Assembly: GCA_024138025.1 (NCBI GenBank)
Contig: JAMXBD010002503.1
Span: 62,001 to 126,000, forward strand
DNA from: Combretum micranthum
Lineage: Eukaryota > Streptophyta > Magnoliopsida > Myrtales > Combretaceae
Direction: 5' to 3'
DNA length: 64,000 nucleotides
Part shown: positions 13,517 to 25,650 of the stretch, piece after piece
Position numbering within the stretch: position 1 is the stretch's first letter
Layout of the letters: the number at the start of each line of letters is the position of its first letter
Notes under the pieces: model-generated
Database searches by the model: none
What the model saw: the letters and a program-made list of their open reading frames with translations, nothing else
Told to the model about the DNA's origin: nothing
Program-made: the position numbers and the translations under genes

Positions 13517-14616
13517 TAGGGGTGTTAAAAAAAAAAATCGACTACACCGAGAAATTGAAACGAAAACAGAAAACCAATTCAAAAAATATGGTTAACCAGT
13601 CCATTGGTTTCGGTTTAGGTTCATGGTTTTTATTTTTTATTTTTTTGTTTTTGATTTCTGTTTTGGTTTGTAACCATGAAAAACTGACGGTTAACGGTTA
13701 ACTAATATCTATAAATATATAATATTATATATAATTAATTTTAAAAAATAACATAAAAGGCTAAGGTGTTAAAAGTTAAAACCCTACTGTAATCACTATT
13801 AATTTATGCCGCATTCTTTTTCTTCTAAATAAATCACTTTCTAAATCTAGTTTTCACCTTCATCTTCGTTTGGTCATTGACTCATCGTCTTTGTTGGTTG
13901 TCGTTGTCTCCGCTAGTCGTTGTCTTCACTGGTCATTGTCATCTTTGTTGGTCATCTTTGTGTTCATGTTATTCTTCTTTTGTAGTTGTCATGCCTCTTT
14001 GAGGGTAAGGATTTTTAATATTCTATGTGCTATCAAATTTTGTTTTCCTTCTTCTTTTTTACATATGAATAGATCATAATGTTAGCTTGATGGGCTTTTT
14101 TAAACAAGTGAGCTAGTGCAAATTTGAGGTGACTATTAACTCTCTAAAAGATATAAGGATAAGGTGTTTCTTTGCACTCTCTGTCCACTTTCATTTTATC
14201 TTTTGATTAGTATGACTATTTTTTATGAGTTCATACTCATATTTTATGAACTTTTAGGTACTAGACTTTGGCATATCGACAAATCAGCTTGGTTAGGATT
14301 TTATAGTCAAAAAGAGAATTTTACTTGAAGATAGGATCTGATTTCATAATAGTATAGGTTTTAATAGCTTGTAACTTTGGTTTAATTTTTTATGGACAAT
14401 CGAAAATATGTTTAAGCACAACTTTTAGTTAACTATTATGCTAAATGGTTGAAAACCGAAAATTGAAAATATTAACTGAAAAAAATAGTTAATTGTCAAT
14501 ATGGTTAATCACTAATAATAGATCGATTTAGGTTTGACATTTAAAAAGACTGAATGTAATAGTTAGATTCAAAAAATGGGGTCATGGACTGGTTAACCAA
14601 TCCATACCCACCCTTA
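13517..14616. mobile_element. Non-autonomous hAT-like element, 1.1 kb
   Basis: The element begins TAGGGGTG and ends CACCCTTA, imperfect inverted ends typical of hAT transposons. It is flanked by a perfect 8-bp target duplication, the hAT length. Both subterminal regions carry related 'aaccga/ggttaa' words, as in many non-autonomous hAT elements. No transposase is encoded: the 69-codon frame at 13870-14079 is a TTG/GTC-rich low-complexity stretch. Excising the element and one duplication restores the local tandem-repeat spacing, which supports both calls. Confidence 0.75.
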
Positions 14617-14624
14617 ATCAACAA
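14617..14624. repeat. Right 8-bp target duplication (ATCAACAA)
   Basis: Exact match to 13509-13516, on the far side of the hAT-like element. Confidence 0.75.
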
Positions 14625-14956
14625 CCTATGTAAATAGACGGTTTGTGGCAAAAAATGAATAATATATGCTTGTGCATTTTTTAAAAGATAAATCCACCAA
14701 TTTCACTCTAAGATCATCTTACAATACCATATTGGCCATTCTCCTTTGAAAGCATGAATTTATCAGGTGTCTCAAAAGCTTAAAATTCATAATGGTAAAA
14801 AAAAAAAATATATAAAAAATACAAATTCATACATTTTTTGGGCCCAAATTGGCTAGCTTTGCGATATAATATCCTAATGACATCACATCGATTATTCAAA
14901 TTCGAATAATAGGGGTTTTCATAGGGTAACCATAGAAGCTTTATGATATTTTTGGA

Positions 14957-15306
14957 AAATGTCAAATTTGATTCTCGAACTTTGCATAAAGATTCAATTT
15001 AGTACCTTAATTTTGAAGTGGTCGACATAGTACCTAATCAAAATTTTCATGATTATTTCTACTACCTTACTAACATCGTTTGTTCAGTTTTTTAAAGAGA
15101 CAACCTATTAGTATAGACAGTGTAAAGAGAAGTAGTGAAAATTCAATAAAATGTTGCCTCTTATAGTCAGCAAAAAAACCAAATAATATTAAAGAGCCAA
15201 TAAAAAGAGCTACAAAAATTTGATTGAGTATTAAATTGATCACTTTAAAATTCAGATATTAAATTAAATTTTTATGCAAACTTTAGGTACCAAGTTTGTC
15301 ATTTAT
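14957..15306. mobile_element. Foldback MITE (family C), copy 1
   Basis: The left end 'aatgtcaaatttgattctcg' pairs with the right end, whose reverse complement reads 'aatgacaaacttggtaccta'. The inverted similarity continues inward through 'gcataaa.attcaattta'. At about 350 bp with no coding capacity, it is nearly palindromic. A second copy lies at 20254-20580 and a shorter relative at 46978-47145. It sits in the tandem array. Confidence 0.6.
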
Positions 15307-15708
15307 CCCAACTTCTTAAAATTGCCATTTTTAAGGGAAAATTGCAAAATAAATACTCATACAAAGTTTAAGACAAAAATTGACCAAGTTTAATGTAGAA
15401 TCATCTAATGAAATTATATACATCACTCCTTATCGGTAACTAGTATTTCATATGATGATCTCAAAGTAAAGTCATGATGTATAGCTTTTCAATATTTTAA
15501 AATTTAAATTTAAAAGGTTCATGGTTGTATATATTTTTAGATTTATGCCAGTTGATTTTACTCTAAAATAATTTAATGACACCACATAGGCCATTTTCAT
15601 TCAAAATATAGGAAGTTTAAGGAGTGATCCTAGACTGCCAAAATTTGTGATCTATGGCTTATTAAAACAAGTGGTTCATGCTAAAATCTTTGATGTATAT
15701 ATCTATAT

Positions 15709-16814
15709 TAGGGGTGAGTAGATATAAGATGGATGGCGTATGAAGATTTATCCATATTTCACGCTATAAGGTATAGGATATTGAATTTTGCATTTGAAAC
15801 CTATCCTATAACACCTTCTACCCACTCTATAATCCGTAAAATTGATAATCTATAAGGTATTCTTTGGACCCTGTTAATTTTTTTTTTTTAGAAACCTATC
15901 AATTTTTTTCCCCTAAATTTTAAGTTTATAGTATTATGTTTGATTTTATATAATATGAAAAATTCCCTATTTTCATATATCCACTAGTTAAAAGAAATTT
16001 TAAAAGTAATTTCTCAATATGATTGTTGATATGTGAAATGTGTGAAAATAGAAATATCTTTACATCAAGAGAAAGAATGACATCATCCATAGGACAAGTA
16101 GAGAAAACAAAGTAAAGTAATCACCCATTTCCTTTTACTAAAATTTATTAACACATATTTCATAGGCATTACTATAAAAAACTTGAAAAATATATAAAAT
16201 AAAGGGTTAATGTTGAATTTAACACTTGAAATTTGCCTTAAAGTTCAATTAATTTTAGTACCTAAGAGAACATTTTGAGGCCATTTTTGGTACGTTGGTT
16301 AAGGACGTTAACTCCATTGCTAACGTGACATATGGACCAATCACAAAATTAATATTATTTTATTATTTAAAAAAGTTTTAAATAATTAGTTTTAAACTTT
16401 CTATGCTAAGAACCCACTTAAGCTTCTTATCCCTAAACCTTTTACCAGTTCAATCTTTTCTAGCATTACTTTTGGACTTGATTATATATAGAAGCTTTGG
16501 TTTCTGTATTTTCCCGATGTGGGACAAAGTTGTTTGAGGTTCAATTAGAGCAATACCTCAAACGGTTTGGCAATTTCCATGAAATAGATAAAGTTTCGAG
16601 GTTCAATTGCACAAAAAATTCCCCACTATACAAACATAACTACAAAATAACATTTCCATTCAACCCATCTTTCTCCAACTAATTTTCAAATGCCTATTCC
16701 ACCAAAATTTCCAATATTTATCTACAAGGTGCTCTCATTATTCATTTGAATCCAATCCTCAAATTGTTTTCCAAATGCACATACATAGTACTAGCAATAA
16801 ATAGATAGACAGAT

Positions 16815-16847
<33 letters not shown>

Positions 16848-18395
16848 CGTAAACTTGGCTTGTTTTTTTTTTTAATCCTATATGAACATATCAGAAAATA
16901 GAAGCTCAAACTAAAATGTAAAAAATTTAACCTTGTACATAAATCAAGCCATTTGTAAGCATACATAAACTAGCACTCATGACTGAGCTTTTTTATTCGA
17001 GTAGAACAGCTAGTTGAGCGTTGAGCTTCTACCATACACCAAATAGGCTAGATACGTATGCCAAACAAATTGTAGTACTTGAGCAACCATGATTGCTAAC
17101 GCCAACCTGAGCTGAGGAGATTAGATGATGGAGTTTCCTAGTTCTTGAACGCCACTTATGTTTTTCTTTTTGAAAGCAAAATTTCTCCTATGTACAAGGA
17201 TTGCCTCTATTCTTCTTATGTTCAACCCAGACATTGCTTGCGATTTTGATTCCCTTTCGCATATTTTCCATGTACCATCTAATATATTTAGAACCTTAGT
17301 AATCAAAGTCATGATTTTTTTCCCTTCAAAGAAAGTCAGGAAAGATGAATAAGGATGAATGAAAGAATAAATTAGAAGACCTTAAGGAATTGGAATTTGA
17401 AATATACCTCTTCTGGTCATCGTAACGATGACACACAAAGAAAGAATGAAGAAATTGGCATGAAGACGAAGAATTAGATGAGCTTTTGAATCTTAACATT
17501 AGAACGAAGGTGGTGGGTGTGAAGTTGAAGATGGATGTGATGGTGGTGATTAAGAGGAGATTTCAGGAAGGGAGTGAAGAGATTGGCATGATGAAGGATG
17601 AGTGATGTCTTTGGTGAAATGGTGGTCGATAGTGTAGAGGTTCTTGAATGGCCATTGGGTGCTCCCACTACACATAAAGATGTCCTACATGGAAAAAATT
17701 TTAAGAAATAGACTTTTATATAAGATGAAATTAGAGCAAACTCTAATTGAGGAAGAAAAACCTATGAAGGAATCCTAAGCTTGGCTTGGAAAGTTTAAAC
17801 ACTTTTAAATAATAAAAATAATACTAATTATTATAAGATAAAAAATTTATAATGAAAATAGAAATAAAAATTATAAAATTTCCATGTTAGGAAAAAAAGA
17901 CTATAAAGAGTAATAATATGCCACATGTCAGGCTGTGATTGATCCGTACTTCCACCCTAAAATAAAAGAGTAAAGTTAGTGAATATACCTTTTTTTTTTT
18001 TAACTACTTAATTTGAAAATCATAGAGGATTAGGTTTTGAAATCAAGAATAGGAAAAGTGAAAGTAATATGTAAAGAGATGTATAACAAAGGAGATACTT
18101 TAGGTTAAGTAGCACTTTTATTTAGTGTTTTCCATAATAAGTAGGATTGAGTCCCTTTTTTTTTTTTTTTTTCCAAAACACGTCTAGCAAAATCAAAGTA
18201 TTGTTATTAATTTCTTATTTATAATTAAAATGTTACTTTATAATTTTTAATACCCTATATTTGAGTTAAGGTTATAGGATGGATATAGGATATAAAGGCT
18301 CCACACTCATAACCTATAAGCACAAATTCTGAAAGATTTGTGCTTATACTATACCCATAACTCTTAATACCCACCTAGACAGAGTACCTAGTTGA
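15709..18395 (+). repeat. Dispersed repeat family B, copy 2 (interrupted)
   Basis: It starts TAGGGGTG at 15709 and proceeds through the 'ggatggcgtatgaag ... cctatcctataaca' block shared with the other family B copies. After the Mutator-like insertion (about 16205-17975) it appears to resume and ends near 'acccaccta' at about 18380-18390, giving hAT-like inverted ends (TAGGGGTG/TAGGTGGGT). No matching 8-bp target duplication was found, so the right end is tentative. Confidence 0.4.
16205..17975. mobile_element. Mutator-like TIR element, nested
   Basis: The left region (about 16300-16440, with 'acgtgacatatggaccaatcac' and 'tttaaactttctatg.aagc') is inversely repeated at about 17770-17945. TIRs are long and decayed, as in MULE-type elements. 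The left end resembles foldback family C. The interior (16480-17700) has short frames without recognisable protein; the (GA)n microsatellite at about 16811-16846 lies inside. No transposase domain was seen. Confidence 0.4.
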
Positions 18396-19227
18396 GCAAG
18401 GTATTGTTCGGTACCCTACTTGATGGTTATGCACTTAATTCTAATATATACTAATGAAAACTGACATTTCTCTTGTGAAAATCGAAAAATAAATAATCAG
18501 GCATTTTTTAAGATCCATTTTGGCTGAATTTTTTTCTAGAATTATTTGATAAATCTTAACGAATAATTTTACTAAAAGATAGGATTTTCATAAGGTGACT
18601 TTGGAAACTTTATAGCCTATTAAAATTGACGATCTTTAGCAAAAATTGAAAAGTTTGTCCTCATGCATTTTTCGAGACCTACATTTATTAGTTTTTCATT
18701 TAAAATCATCTAATTATACCTCATAGGCCATTTTCCTTTGGCAACTATGAATTCCACAATGGGAATATGAAAGCCAAAGTTGAATTTATAGCCTATGGGA
18801 ACAAGAGATTGTGATAAAAGTTAAAAGAATTATACTTAGTGTATTTTAAGGGTTTGAATTGACTAATTTTACTCTAAAATCATAAATAGCACCACAATGG
18901 CTATTCCCTTTCTAAGAGAAAAAAAAGGAAAAAAAATATAAAAGGAAATTCATAATATGACAAGAGAAGTCCAAAATTCATGAATCATGACTCATATCCT
19001 ATTAAAAACTGTGATTTTTGGTAAAAGCTGAAAAATACATGATCCTACATTGTTCAAGACCCACAATTATTGGTTTCCATTTAGAATCAATTAGTGATAA
19101 CATACCAGATATTCCTTTAAAAAATAGAAATTTCACATTATGTGCTTCTCCACATAATCTATCAAAATAGGTGTTTTTTAGGGTGGGCAGATGCATGATG
19201 GATTGAGTATATAGTCTTACCTATATC

Positions 19228-20070
19228 TAGAGCTGTGTAAATAGATTATGCTAGCCAACCTGCCGTACCTTTATGCAGGCCAAAATTTTTAGCCGAACCC
19301 GTCTCGTGCGGGTTGGTAGTGCAGGTTGGTGGGTTATGTGGGCTGGGCCGCCAACCCTCTAATATATTTTTTATTGAAAAAATTGATAAGTATTCAAAAT
19401 TAAATTAAAATTTTTAATAATTTAAATGCATAATATATTTCTTTTTATCTCAATAATTACCTGCATACTAATCCTAGATGGTAATTATGTATGGAAAATT
19501 TGTAGCCATCTATTTTAAAATTTTTTATCTCAACATAAAAGAATTTATTTCAACCAATAGAAATTAGAATCTATTCCAATTTTTTTTTATTTAGCGTGTA
19601 AGGAAAAATACTTTATGAAAATTATTAATTAATATTGTGTTACTTATTTTAAATAAAGCATCTAAATATCTAATCAATATAAAAGAAAAAAGTATTATTG
19701 ATAAAAGGACTAAGGATATAATAAACATAAAATTTGAAAGTTTAAAATATAACACCTATAAAAATTACATAATTAATGTTTAACAACTACATAATGGAAA
19801 AGTGAAGAGAAGAGGAAATAAAGTGGGTAATATATTAGGGTTTTTCTTTATAAGATTTGTATTTCTTTCTTTTTTTTATATTTTTTTTAAGTGCAGGTTC
19901 ATGGGCCAACACAACTTGTAACAGGTTAGCTTGCTTTAACTTGCGGGTTATGTAAGGTGGGCCATTTTGACCAGCATATTAAACAAGCTAAAATTTTTAG
20001 CCCAACCAGCATTTTTTTTTTCCTGTTATGCCGGTTGGCCCATATAACCTGTCCTATATGCACAACTCTA
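19228..20070. mobile_element. Non-autonomous hAT-like element, 843 bp
   Basis: The ends read TAGAGCTGTGTA at the left and, reverse-complemented, TAGAGTTGTGCA at the right: the CAGAGCTGTG-type inverted ends of plant hAT elements. Subterminal GC-rich blocks rich in 'gggccaacc/ggttggccc' lie inside both ends (19250-19360 and 19900-20050). The centre is AT-rich and non-coding. The flanking 8-mers are only partly alike, so the target duplication has decayed. Confidence 0.55.
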
Positions 20071-20253
20071 CCCATTCTTGAGGTACTAGGTATCACATTT
20101 TGTATCCGTGATCTATACTGTAGCATTTTGTACTCACTTTATATTTTATAAAATTGATAGGTAGAAGGTACCTTGTAGACCTTATAATTTTTTGAAGGGA
20201 CTTGTAGTTTCTTTCCTATTATTCTAAATTTCAAGTTGATTATTATATGGGGT

Positions 20254-20580
20254 AAATGTTGAATTTGGTTCTTGAAATTTGCATAAAAATTCAATTTAGT
20301 ATAAAAATTTTGTAGTAGTTAATTTAATACCGAATTAATTTTTTGTGGCTATTTTTATTAACTCATCAACATTGTTTACTCTATTTGTAGGTGTAAAAGA
20401 GGTAGCATATAGTTGAATTTCCACTAATGCTCTTAATACGATCTAATTGATAGCCTGCTTTTGAGTAAACAATGTTAGTGGGGTAGTAAGAATAGCCACA
20501 AAAACTATAATTGAGCATTAAATAGACCATTTCAAAATTTAGGTTCCAAATTTATAGTATCAAATTTGACATTTTCCTTG
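20254..20580. mobile_element. Foldback MITE (family C), copy 2
   Basis: The left end 'ttgaatttggttcttgaaat' is the inverted partner of the right end near 20545-20575 ('ggttccaaatttatag ... caaatttgacatt'). It is closely related to 14957-15306 in sequence and length. Flanks 'attattatat' and 'aattatata' are compatible with a decayed target duplication of about 9 bp. Confidence 0.6.
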
Positions 20581-20870
20581 TTAATTATATACTTGGTTTC
20601 CTACAATATGTAAAAATGGGTTATTTTCATGTGTTCATTATAAATAAACTATGTAAAGAAATTCAAAAAATAATTCTTAATATTATAAGTTTTTTGCAAC
20701 AGACTATGTTTATGTGTGATAGTTAAAATCTGCAAGAAACACTTGTAGAACATGTTTATGTGACATCAAACAAAATTATTTAACCTGTAGCAAATTCCAA
20801 AATTAAAAATTTAGAGGAAATTATGTATTAATTAATTAGCTTCAAATGATAAATCATATTTCTATATAAC

Positions 20871-23200
20871 ATAGAAATATAAACATATACAATTAAAATT
20901 CTTCCAAAATAAAAATAACAAAGGGGTAATTGAGAGGGAATTAGGATAATGAAAATAAGGAGTCGATAATATTAATTGTTTTGAAAGCACTTGTAAAGGT
21001 GGAAAAACTATCAAGTATCAAATTCTGATGGTAATGATGAACAAGATTTGTTTTTTGTTATACACCAGTATTTGACCCTTCGAGATTGGAATTAGGTAGT
21101 GTAACGGTATTTCTCCCAAATCTTAAATCCTACAAATGAAGATGGGTTGGATGTTACAAACAAGATTCAACGACAGAGGAATAGGCCTAAATGGCTAAAT
21201 AACTTTTGTCTTAAAAGAGTCACATGTAAAACAGAAATCAGTTTATATAATTAGAAATTGTAACAAATTAGTAGAAGTTAGAGTGATATCTATAATTAAA
21301 ATATAATTAATACAGCTGATTAACCTTAAATATAGTCTGTTACAAATAAAAGTTGGTGAATGGAGTAGGGTTATATGCCACTTTACCACAAATTTGGTGT
21401 CTCTTAGCGATTTGGAGTGATTAAGCAACACGACTTGCTTGAATAAATCAAGAAACAACAAACATTAGAACGAAAGACTAATTGAGTGATAAACATGATA
21501 GAAAGGAAGAGAGAGAGGGCCAAAGTGTACTTAGCTTAGGTTGTGAATAGGAAGATTCGGGAAAGAGAGGTAGGGTTCTTTAGTGTCTCAACTGGAGTGG
21601 TCTTGAATGCTTAGTGGGGTGGAGTTATTGGATTGGGCTTGTGGGCTCTTTTTTTTACATTGGATGTATTTATATATCTTAACCATTGATGTCAATAGTA
21701 GAATCATATTAATAATTAATGATTGAGATGAGTTCTTTTTAATGTATGAGCCATATTAAAAAACAAAAAAAATCAGAATTAGATAAAAAAATTTCAATGT
21801 AACCTACCATAATCCTACCATACTAATTCCTTTCTTTGTTCATCCCAATATATGAACGGAATCAGTTGAAATTTGTCACCGTGAAGCCTGATATTTAATA
21901 AAAAAACTTTTGGGCTTCCACGTTTGCCATTTTCATATATCATTGGTAATGAACGATGAAGGACGTATTATCGATTTATTCAGGATTTAGTGTTTTAAAA
22001 TTCCCAAAATTCGTAAATAAATCTTTTATTTCATTCCAAGTCGCAAATATCTTATGTCTATAAATTTTTATTCACCTAACTTACACGCACCTTGGATTAT
22101 AACGGGACGATCGCATCTCTCCACGAGGGAACGCCAACCACTTGCCACCGAAATCCATTATTGTACTTAAAGATAATTTTTATATATCCCTACTTGTATG
22201 CGGCAAAGTGCAAACTGATATTATTCCACAACGCTATAAAATGTATGAAACATGTCGGAACATGAGGAGCATATACCAAACAGATCAATCGATTCGAACC
22301 ATTAATAATTGGGCATATTCTGCATCAAATTCTTGAATGCCAGTGAATTATATATCTAGTTTAAACAACATATGGATTAATCTAATTTCCATCCTCGTTA
22401 TTAATGCAATGAATTGTTTAAGCAGGCTAAAAATAACCCGACTCAATGAGACTTGAGAGTAACCAATGCGAAAAATTTCATCTTTTCGCTTTTAATTTTA
22501 AAGGTGAGTGTAAAGGGGCTTTGTATTATATATATTTATTATTACTTATTTGGGTTTGACTTTTTGGGCTAGGTAACAGAGTTTGAAGAGTCAAGTTTTA
22601 ATTATGATGATTAATGGAGATTTGATATAATAGGCTTGGAATAGGGCTCGTTGGACCCCTTTGTCCGTCATTCAACCTTTCTCAATATGGCTGATACACT
22701 AGAAGAAACTAATATTGGTTGTCGATTGTCAACATGATTCAACAGATGATGTTAAGGCTCAGCTCTATAAATACCCAAAATCCCTCCTCATTTGGATACC
22801 CAGCGAAATTTGATAGAAATACCAAAGTACAACCAAATTTCTATCTTAAGCAATCAAACATTTGTTCGTCACTATTGGTGAGATTTGATGCTTGGTGGTT
22901 CCTCTACTTGTTACAAGTGCATCTGAGGCGACTGAGGTTGCTTACTCCTTCTCCTTATTTCCTCTATTTTTGAATAATTCTTGAAGTGTCATTGTGTGTC
23001 ACTCTTCGTAAGCCACATATAGTGTGATACCCACGTAGTACACATGTGACAACTTCTACCCAAATCCATAGATCTATAGTAAGTGGTTTGGATGAATACA
23101 CATTTGGTGCTAACATGTGATGTACTGCGATCTCCTCATTATGGATATGGTAGAAATCAACTACATTTTAAAAAGAAACTATTTTTCTTTTTCTTTTTAA
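20871..23200. other. Gene-free stretch
   Basis: No convincing coding sequence on either strand. About 22090-22330 and 22630-22980 are less AT-rich. The frame at 22719-22973 (84 codons) has no recognisable domain and begins in ordinary intergenic texture. A few purine-rich patches (21500-21530) occur. Nothing else was identified. Confidence 0.5.
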
Positions 23201-23543
23201 AAAATTACAAATAACTCATCTAAATTTTGATTTAAAGTAGATGCACATGTGAATTTTCAAATATTACAAACAAATCTCCTAAATTTTGATAAAATAAAAA
23301 TATAAAGGATATTTGATTTTTTGTTTAATAAATGCACTGAGATCAAAATTAAGAGGGTTTTAAAGTAACTTAAGTAAGTTTAGGGGGTTGTTTTTTGCTT
23401 CTAAATTAAAATCCAAGAGGTCATTTGCATCTTTTTAGGGGTTATTTGCCAATTTATCAAAATTTAAGAGTGTATACAATATTTGAAAATTTAGGGGGTA
23501 TGTATGTGCTATGTTGAAGCTTATGGGGGTTATTTACATTTCC
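23201..23543. mobile_element. Foldback MITE-like element
   Basis: The left end 'aaattacaaataactcatct' is inversely repeated by the right end 'gggggttatttacatttcc'. The inner 'gaattttcaaatatt' (about 23254) is also inversely matched near 23470-23500. About 340 bp, no coding capacity. It resembles the 12685 and 54847 elements in style ('numbers' of 'aagttac/gttattt' words) but is not clearly the same family. Confidence 0.45.
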
Positions 23544-23592
23544 CTGGTTTATTTGTGATTCATTCTACATCATCTCAATATGTGCACTTAGA

Positions 23593-24300
23593 GGTCTTTA
23601 CGGGGTGAGTCTCACTTGCGACCTTGCTAGGTCTGAATCACAATTAGACCTGCCTGGCCCATAGGTCCAAGCCGGAATATGTAGCTTAAACCATGGATCA
23701 AGAGAAAATTAAAACAAAAATTAAAGAAATATAAGCAATTTAAAATTAAAAGCTAATGTTAAAATTTTTAAAAAGTAACATTTAAAATGTTGATTATTGT
23801 TCATATGAATAAAAGTAAATAATTGTCTAGTCACGACATTAAATACAATGTTAATAACATAATAAATAAATATACTTTAAAAGACATTTGTAATTTGCTT
23901 TATATAGAGTTCTATAAGAGTAATGTCATTTCTAAACAATATGAGACTACTTCTTTTTCTTATGTAACCTTCTTTAGAGGATTTAGAGTGTGTTTTAGTT
24001 CCGTGATGCTAATATCATATTTAAAATGAGATGTGATTGTGTATGAATCAGTTAAAGATTAATACTCTTTGGCCTAATTTTTTTTAAGTTTAAAATTTTA
24101 TATTTTAGAATTTTATCTTATAAAAAATTTGATAGTGGGCCGTTCTAGGTTTAGATTGCCCATGAACCACCACGTCCACGGTTCAAGAACTGGCATGCCA
24201 CTTCACGGGGTGGGTTTAGTTATTTATTTCCTGAATTGGGACTCACTGTGTTTAAGTCGGATCTTGACCCGCCTTGGCCTATGGAGACGTTTATCTGCTC
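23593..24300. mobile_element. Probable hAT-like MITE with GC-rich ends
   Basis: A GC-rich left block (23600-23690, 'cctggcccataggtccaag') is inversely related to a GC-rich right block (24125-24300, 'cttgacccgccttggcctatgg'), with an AT-rich centre between them. This GC-end/AT-centre layout matches the element at 19228-20070. Precise ends and target duplication were not found. The frame at 24129-24455 crosses the right end and is not considered real. Confidence 0.3.
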
Positions 24301-25650
24301 TATCTAATATGTATATGAAGCATACTTATTCCGCATTTTACTGTATTGGGCTTAACGAGACAAAACCATTTGATGAAATTGCAATTTCCCATGAGTCAAC
24401 GTCCATGCTCATTGTAGAAGATATTTTAGTATTAGTTTATAAGATATGGCGATGAATAATTGAATACCAAGTCAATAATTAATTAGGATCTATTAAGATA
24501 AGTGGCTGAAAAAAAACCTATTAATTATCTAGTGGTTTGGTTATTGATTATTTTTAAATTAGGAAATTGTGAATGCTACAAGAGTTGACAAATTATCAAT
24601 GAGGAAAGGAGTTAGGAAAGAGCTAAGATAGAAGCTACTGGATTTACTTTGACTAAATTTAGAGATGGATTCAATGTTACACATTAGTAATTAGTTAAAA
24701 AATTAGTGAGATATTGTAACAAAAATAAAAAAATTATAGCAAAAGTTAGATGAAAAACAAGAGGGATAAATTAAATTGGAAGATCACTACATTCAATAAA
24801 CACAGGTTTCCATTCATTTACTTTTGTTTTTTTTTCTTCAAATATGAAGACAAGTTTCCTTTCATGATGAGAGAAATTGGTATAATTTGCAACTAGGTAG
24901 ATGATGTAACTAGTAGGAAAATAATTGGAACCAATCATAAAGGTCTTGTGACATAGACGTTACGCATTACAAGAGGAGATTGTTATAGTCATATGAGTAA
25001 AGTTTCACATAATTTGTGAAAAAGATTTGTTATTGGTATATAAGATTGATAGAGAATATTATGTCATTGCTAAATAAGAATTTTATGGTTAAGTGATTAA
25101 AAAGACTCATCAGTCGGCTATTATGGCTTGGTTATGGACTATTTTTGTTTTAGGGCATTAGAAAAATTAAGTGAAGTGGTATTGTCACTTAGTCTTGTCA
25201 AGGTACTTAGGCTTGACCTAAAAGGTCCTTGTGCACTAAGAGTGGAGAGAGCTTCCAAAAAATAAACATGAGTTGTGGGGCACTAGATGTTTTAGATAAG
25301 CACTCACGTGCGTAAATAAGTAAGATTTTTGGGAGATTATAAGAGAGAACATAGCAACAATTAAGAGACGGTTTATAGTGTATAATTTCCATATCCTTTA
25401 CCTCATATGTCTTAAAAGGGTATTTATATAAGAGGAAGGTGTATTCTTTTTGGATAGCATGCACACCTCCCTTGTGGCTTACAGGTTATACGGTAGTGGG
25501 GAAGATATCCTGCATAAGAGTGTGTAATCGAGTGCTTTCCAAGTTTATGTTACCCTTCGTATAGTCTTATTTTGTTTGGACATTCAAGTAAGTTTTATGA
25601 GCTAACCTTGTACTTAGAGGCCTACTAAAAGGATAATAAACATTCGATGG
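24301..25650. other. Gene-free flank of the copia element
   Basis: No coding sequence recognised. A 5' LTR for the downstream copia element would be expected here, but nothing resembling its 3' LTR start (29898 onward) is visible, so the 5' end of that element has been lost. About 25290-25530 has a structured texture ('atttatataagaggaaggtg') that could be another LTR fragment. Confidence 0.45.

Larger units (their letters stand above)
12400..19180. repeat. Degenerate tandem array, unit about 160-180 bp
   Basis: An anchor resembling 'catctaatgacaccacat..gccatt' recurs at about 12476, 12640, 13256, 13433, 14714, 14873, 15405, 15572, 18543, 18705, 18880 and 19085. Each is followed by the same order of phrases: 'gaatttcacaaggtg', 'aattcatgatctatagcctattaaaa', 'tgatttttggcaaaaattgaaaa', 'catttttcaagaccc'. 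Uninterrupted neighbours are 159-208 bp apart. The larger gaps coincide with inserted elements: the 1281-bp gap between 13433 and 14714 becomes 173 bp after removing the 1108 bp of hAT element plus target duplication. This is an old satellite-like or minisatellite array. Confidence 0.6.
19176..20870 (+). repeat. Dispersed repeat family B, copy 3 (interrupted twice)
   Basis: It begins 'tagggtgggcagatgcatgatgg' at about 19176. It is split by a hAT-like insertion (19228-20070) and resumes with 'cccattcttgaggtactaggtatcac ... gtagaaggtacc'. It is split again by foldback MITE 20254-20580, then continues through 'tttcctacaatatg' and 'acatcaaacaaaatt', matching 8560-8750. The tail is not clear beyond 20870. 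Confidence 0.45.

Noticed and set aside
16742..16966. Antisense frame with a long Ser-Leu repeat
   Set aside because: The repeat is the translation of a GA/CT microsatellite inside a transposon.
12400..19180. CRISPR-like array of spaced repeats
   Set aside because: Units are long (about 160-180 bp), diverged and directly adjoining, in a plant nuclear context. CRISPR repeats are short, near-identical and separated by unique spacers.
22719..22973. 84-codon open frame
   Set aside because: No recognisable domain and no supporting signals.
24129..24455. 108-codon open frame
   Set aside because: It begins in the GC-rich end of a hAT-like element and reads out into flanking DNA, with no domain.
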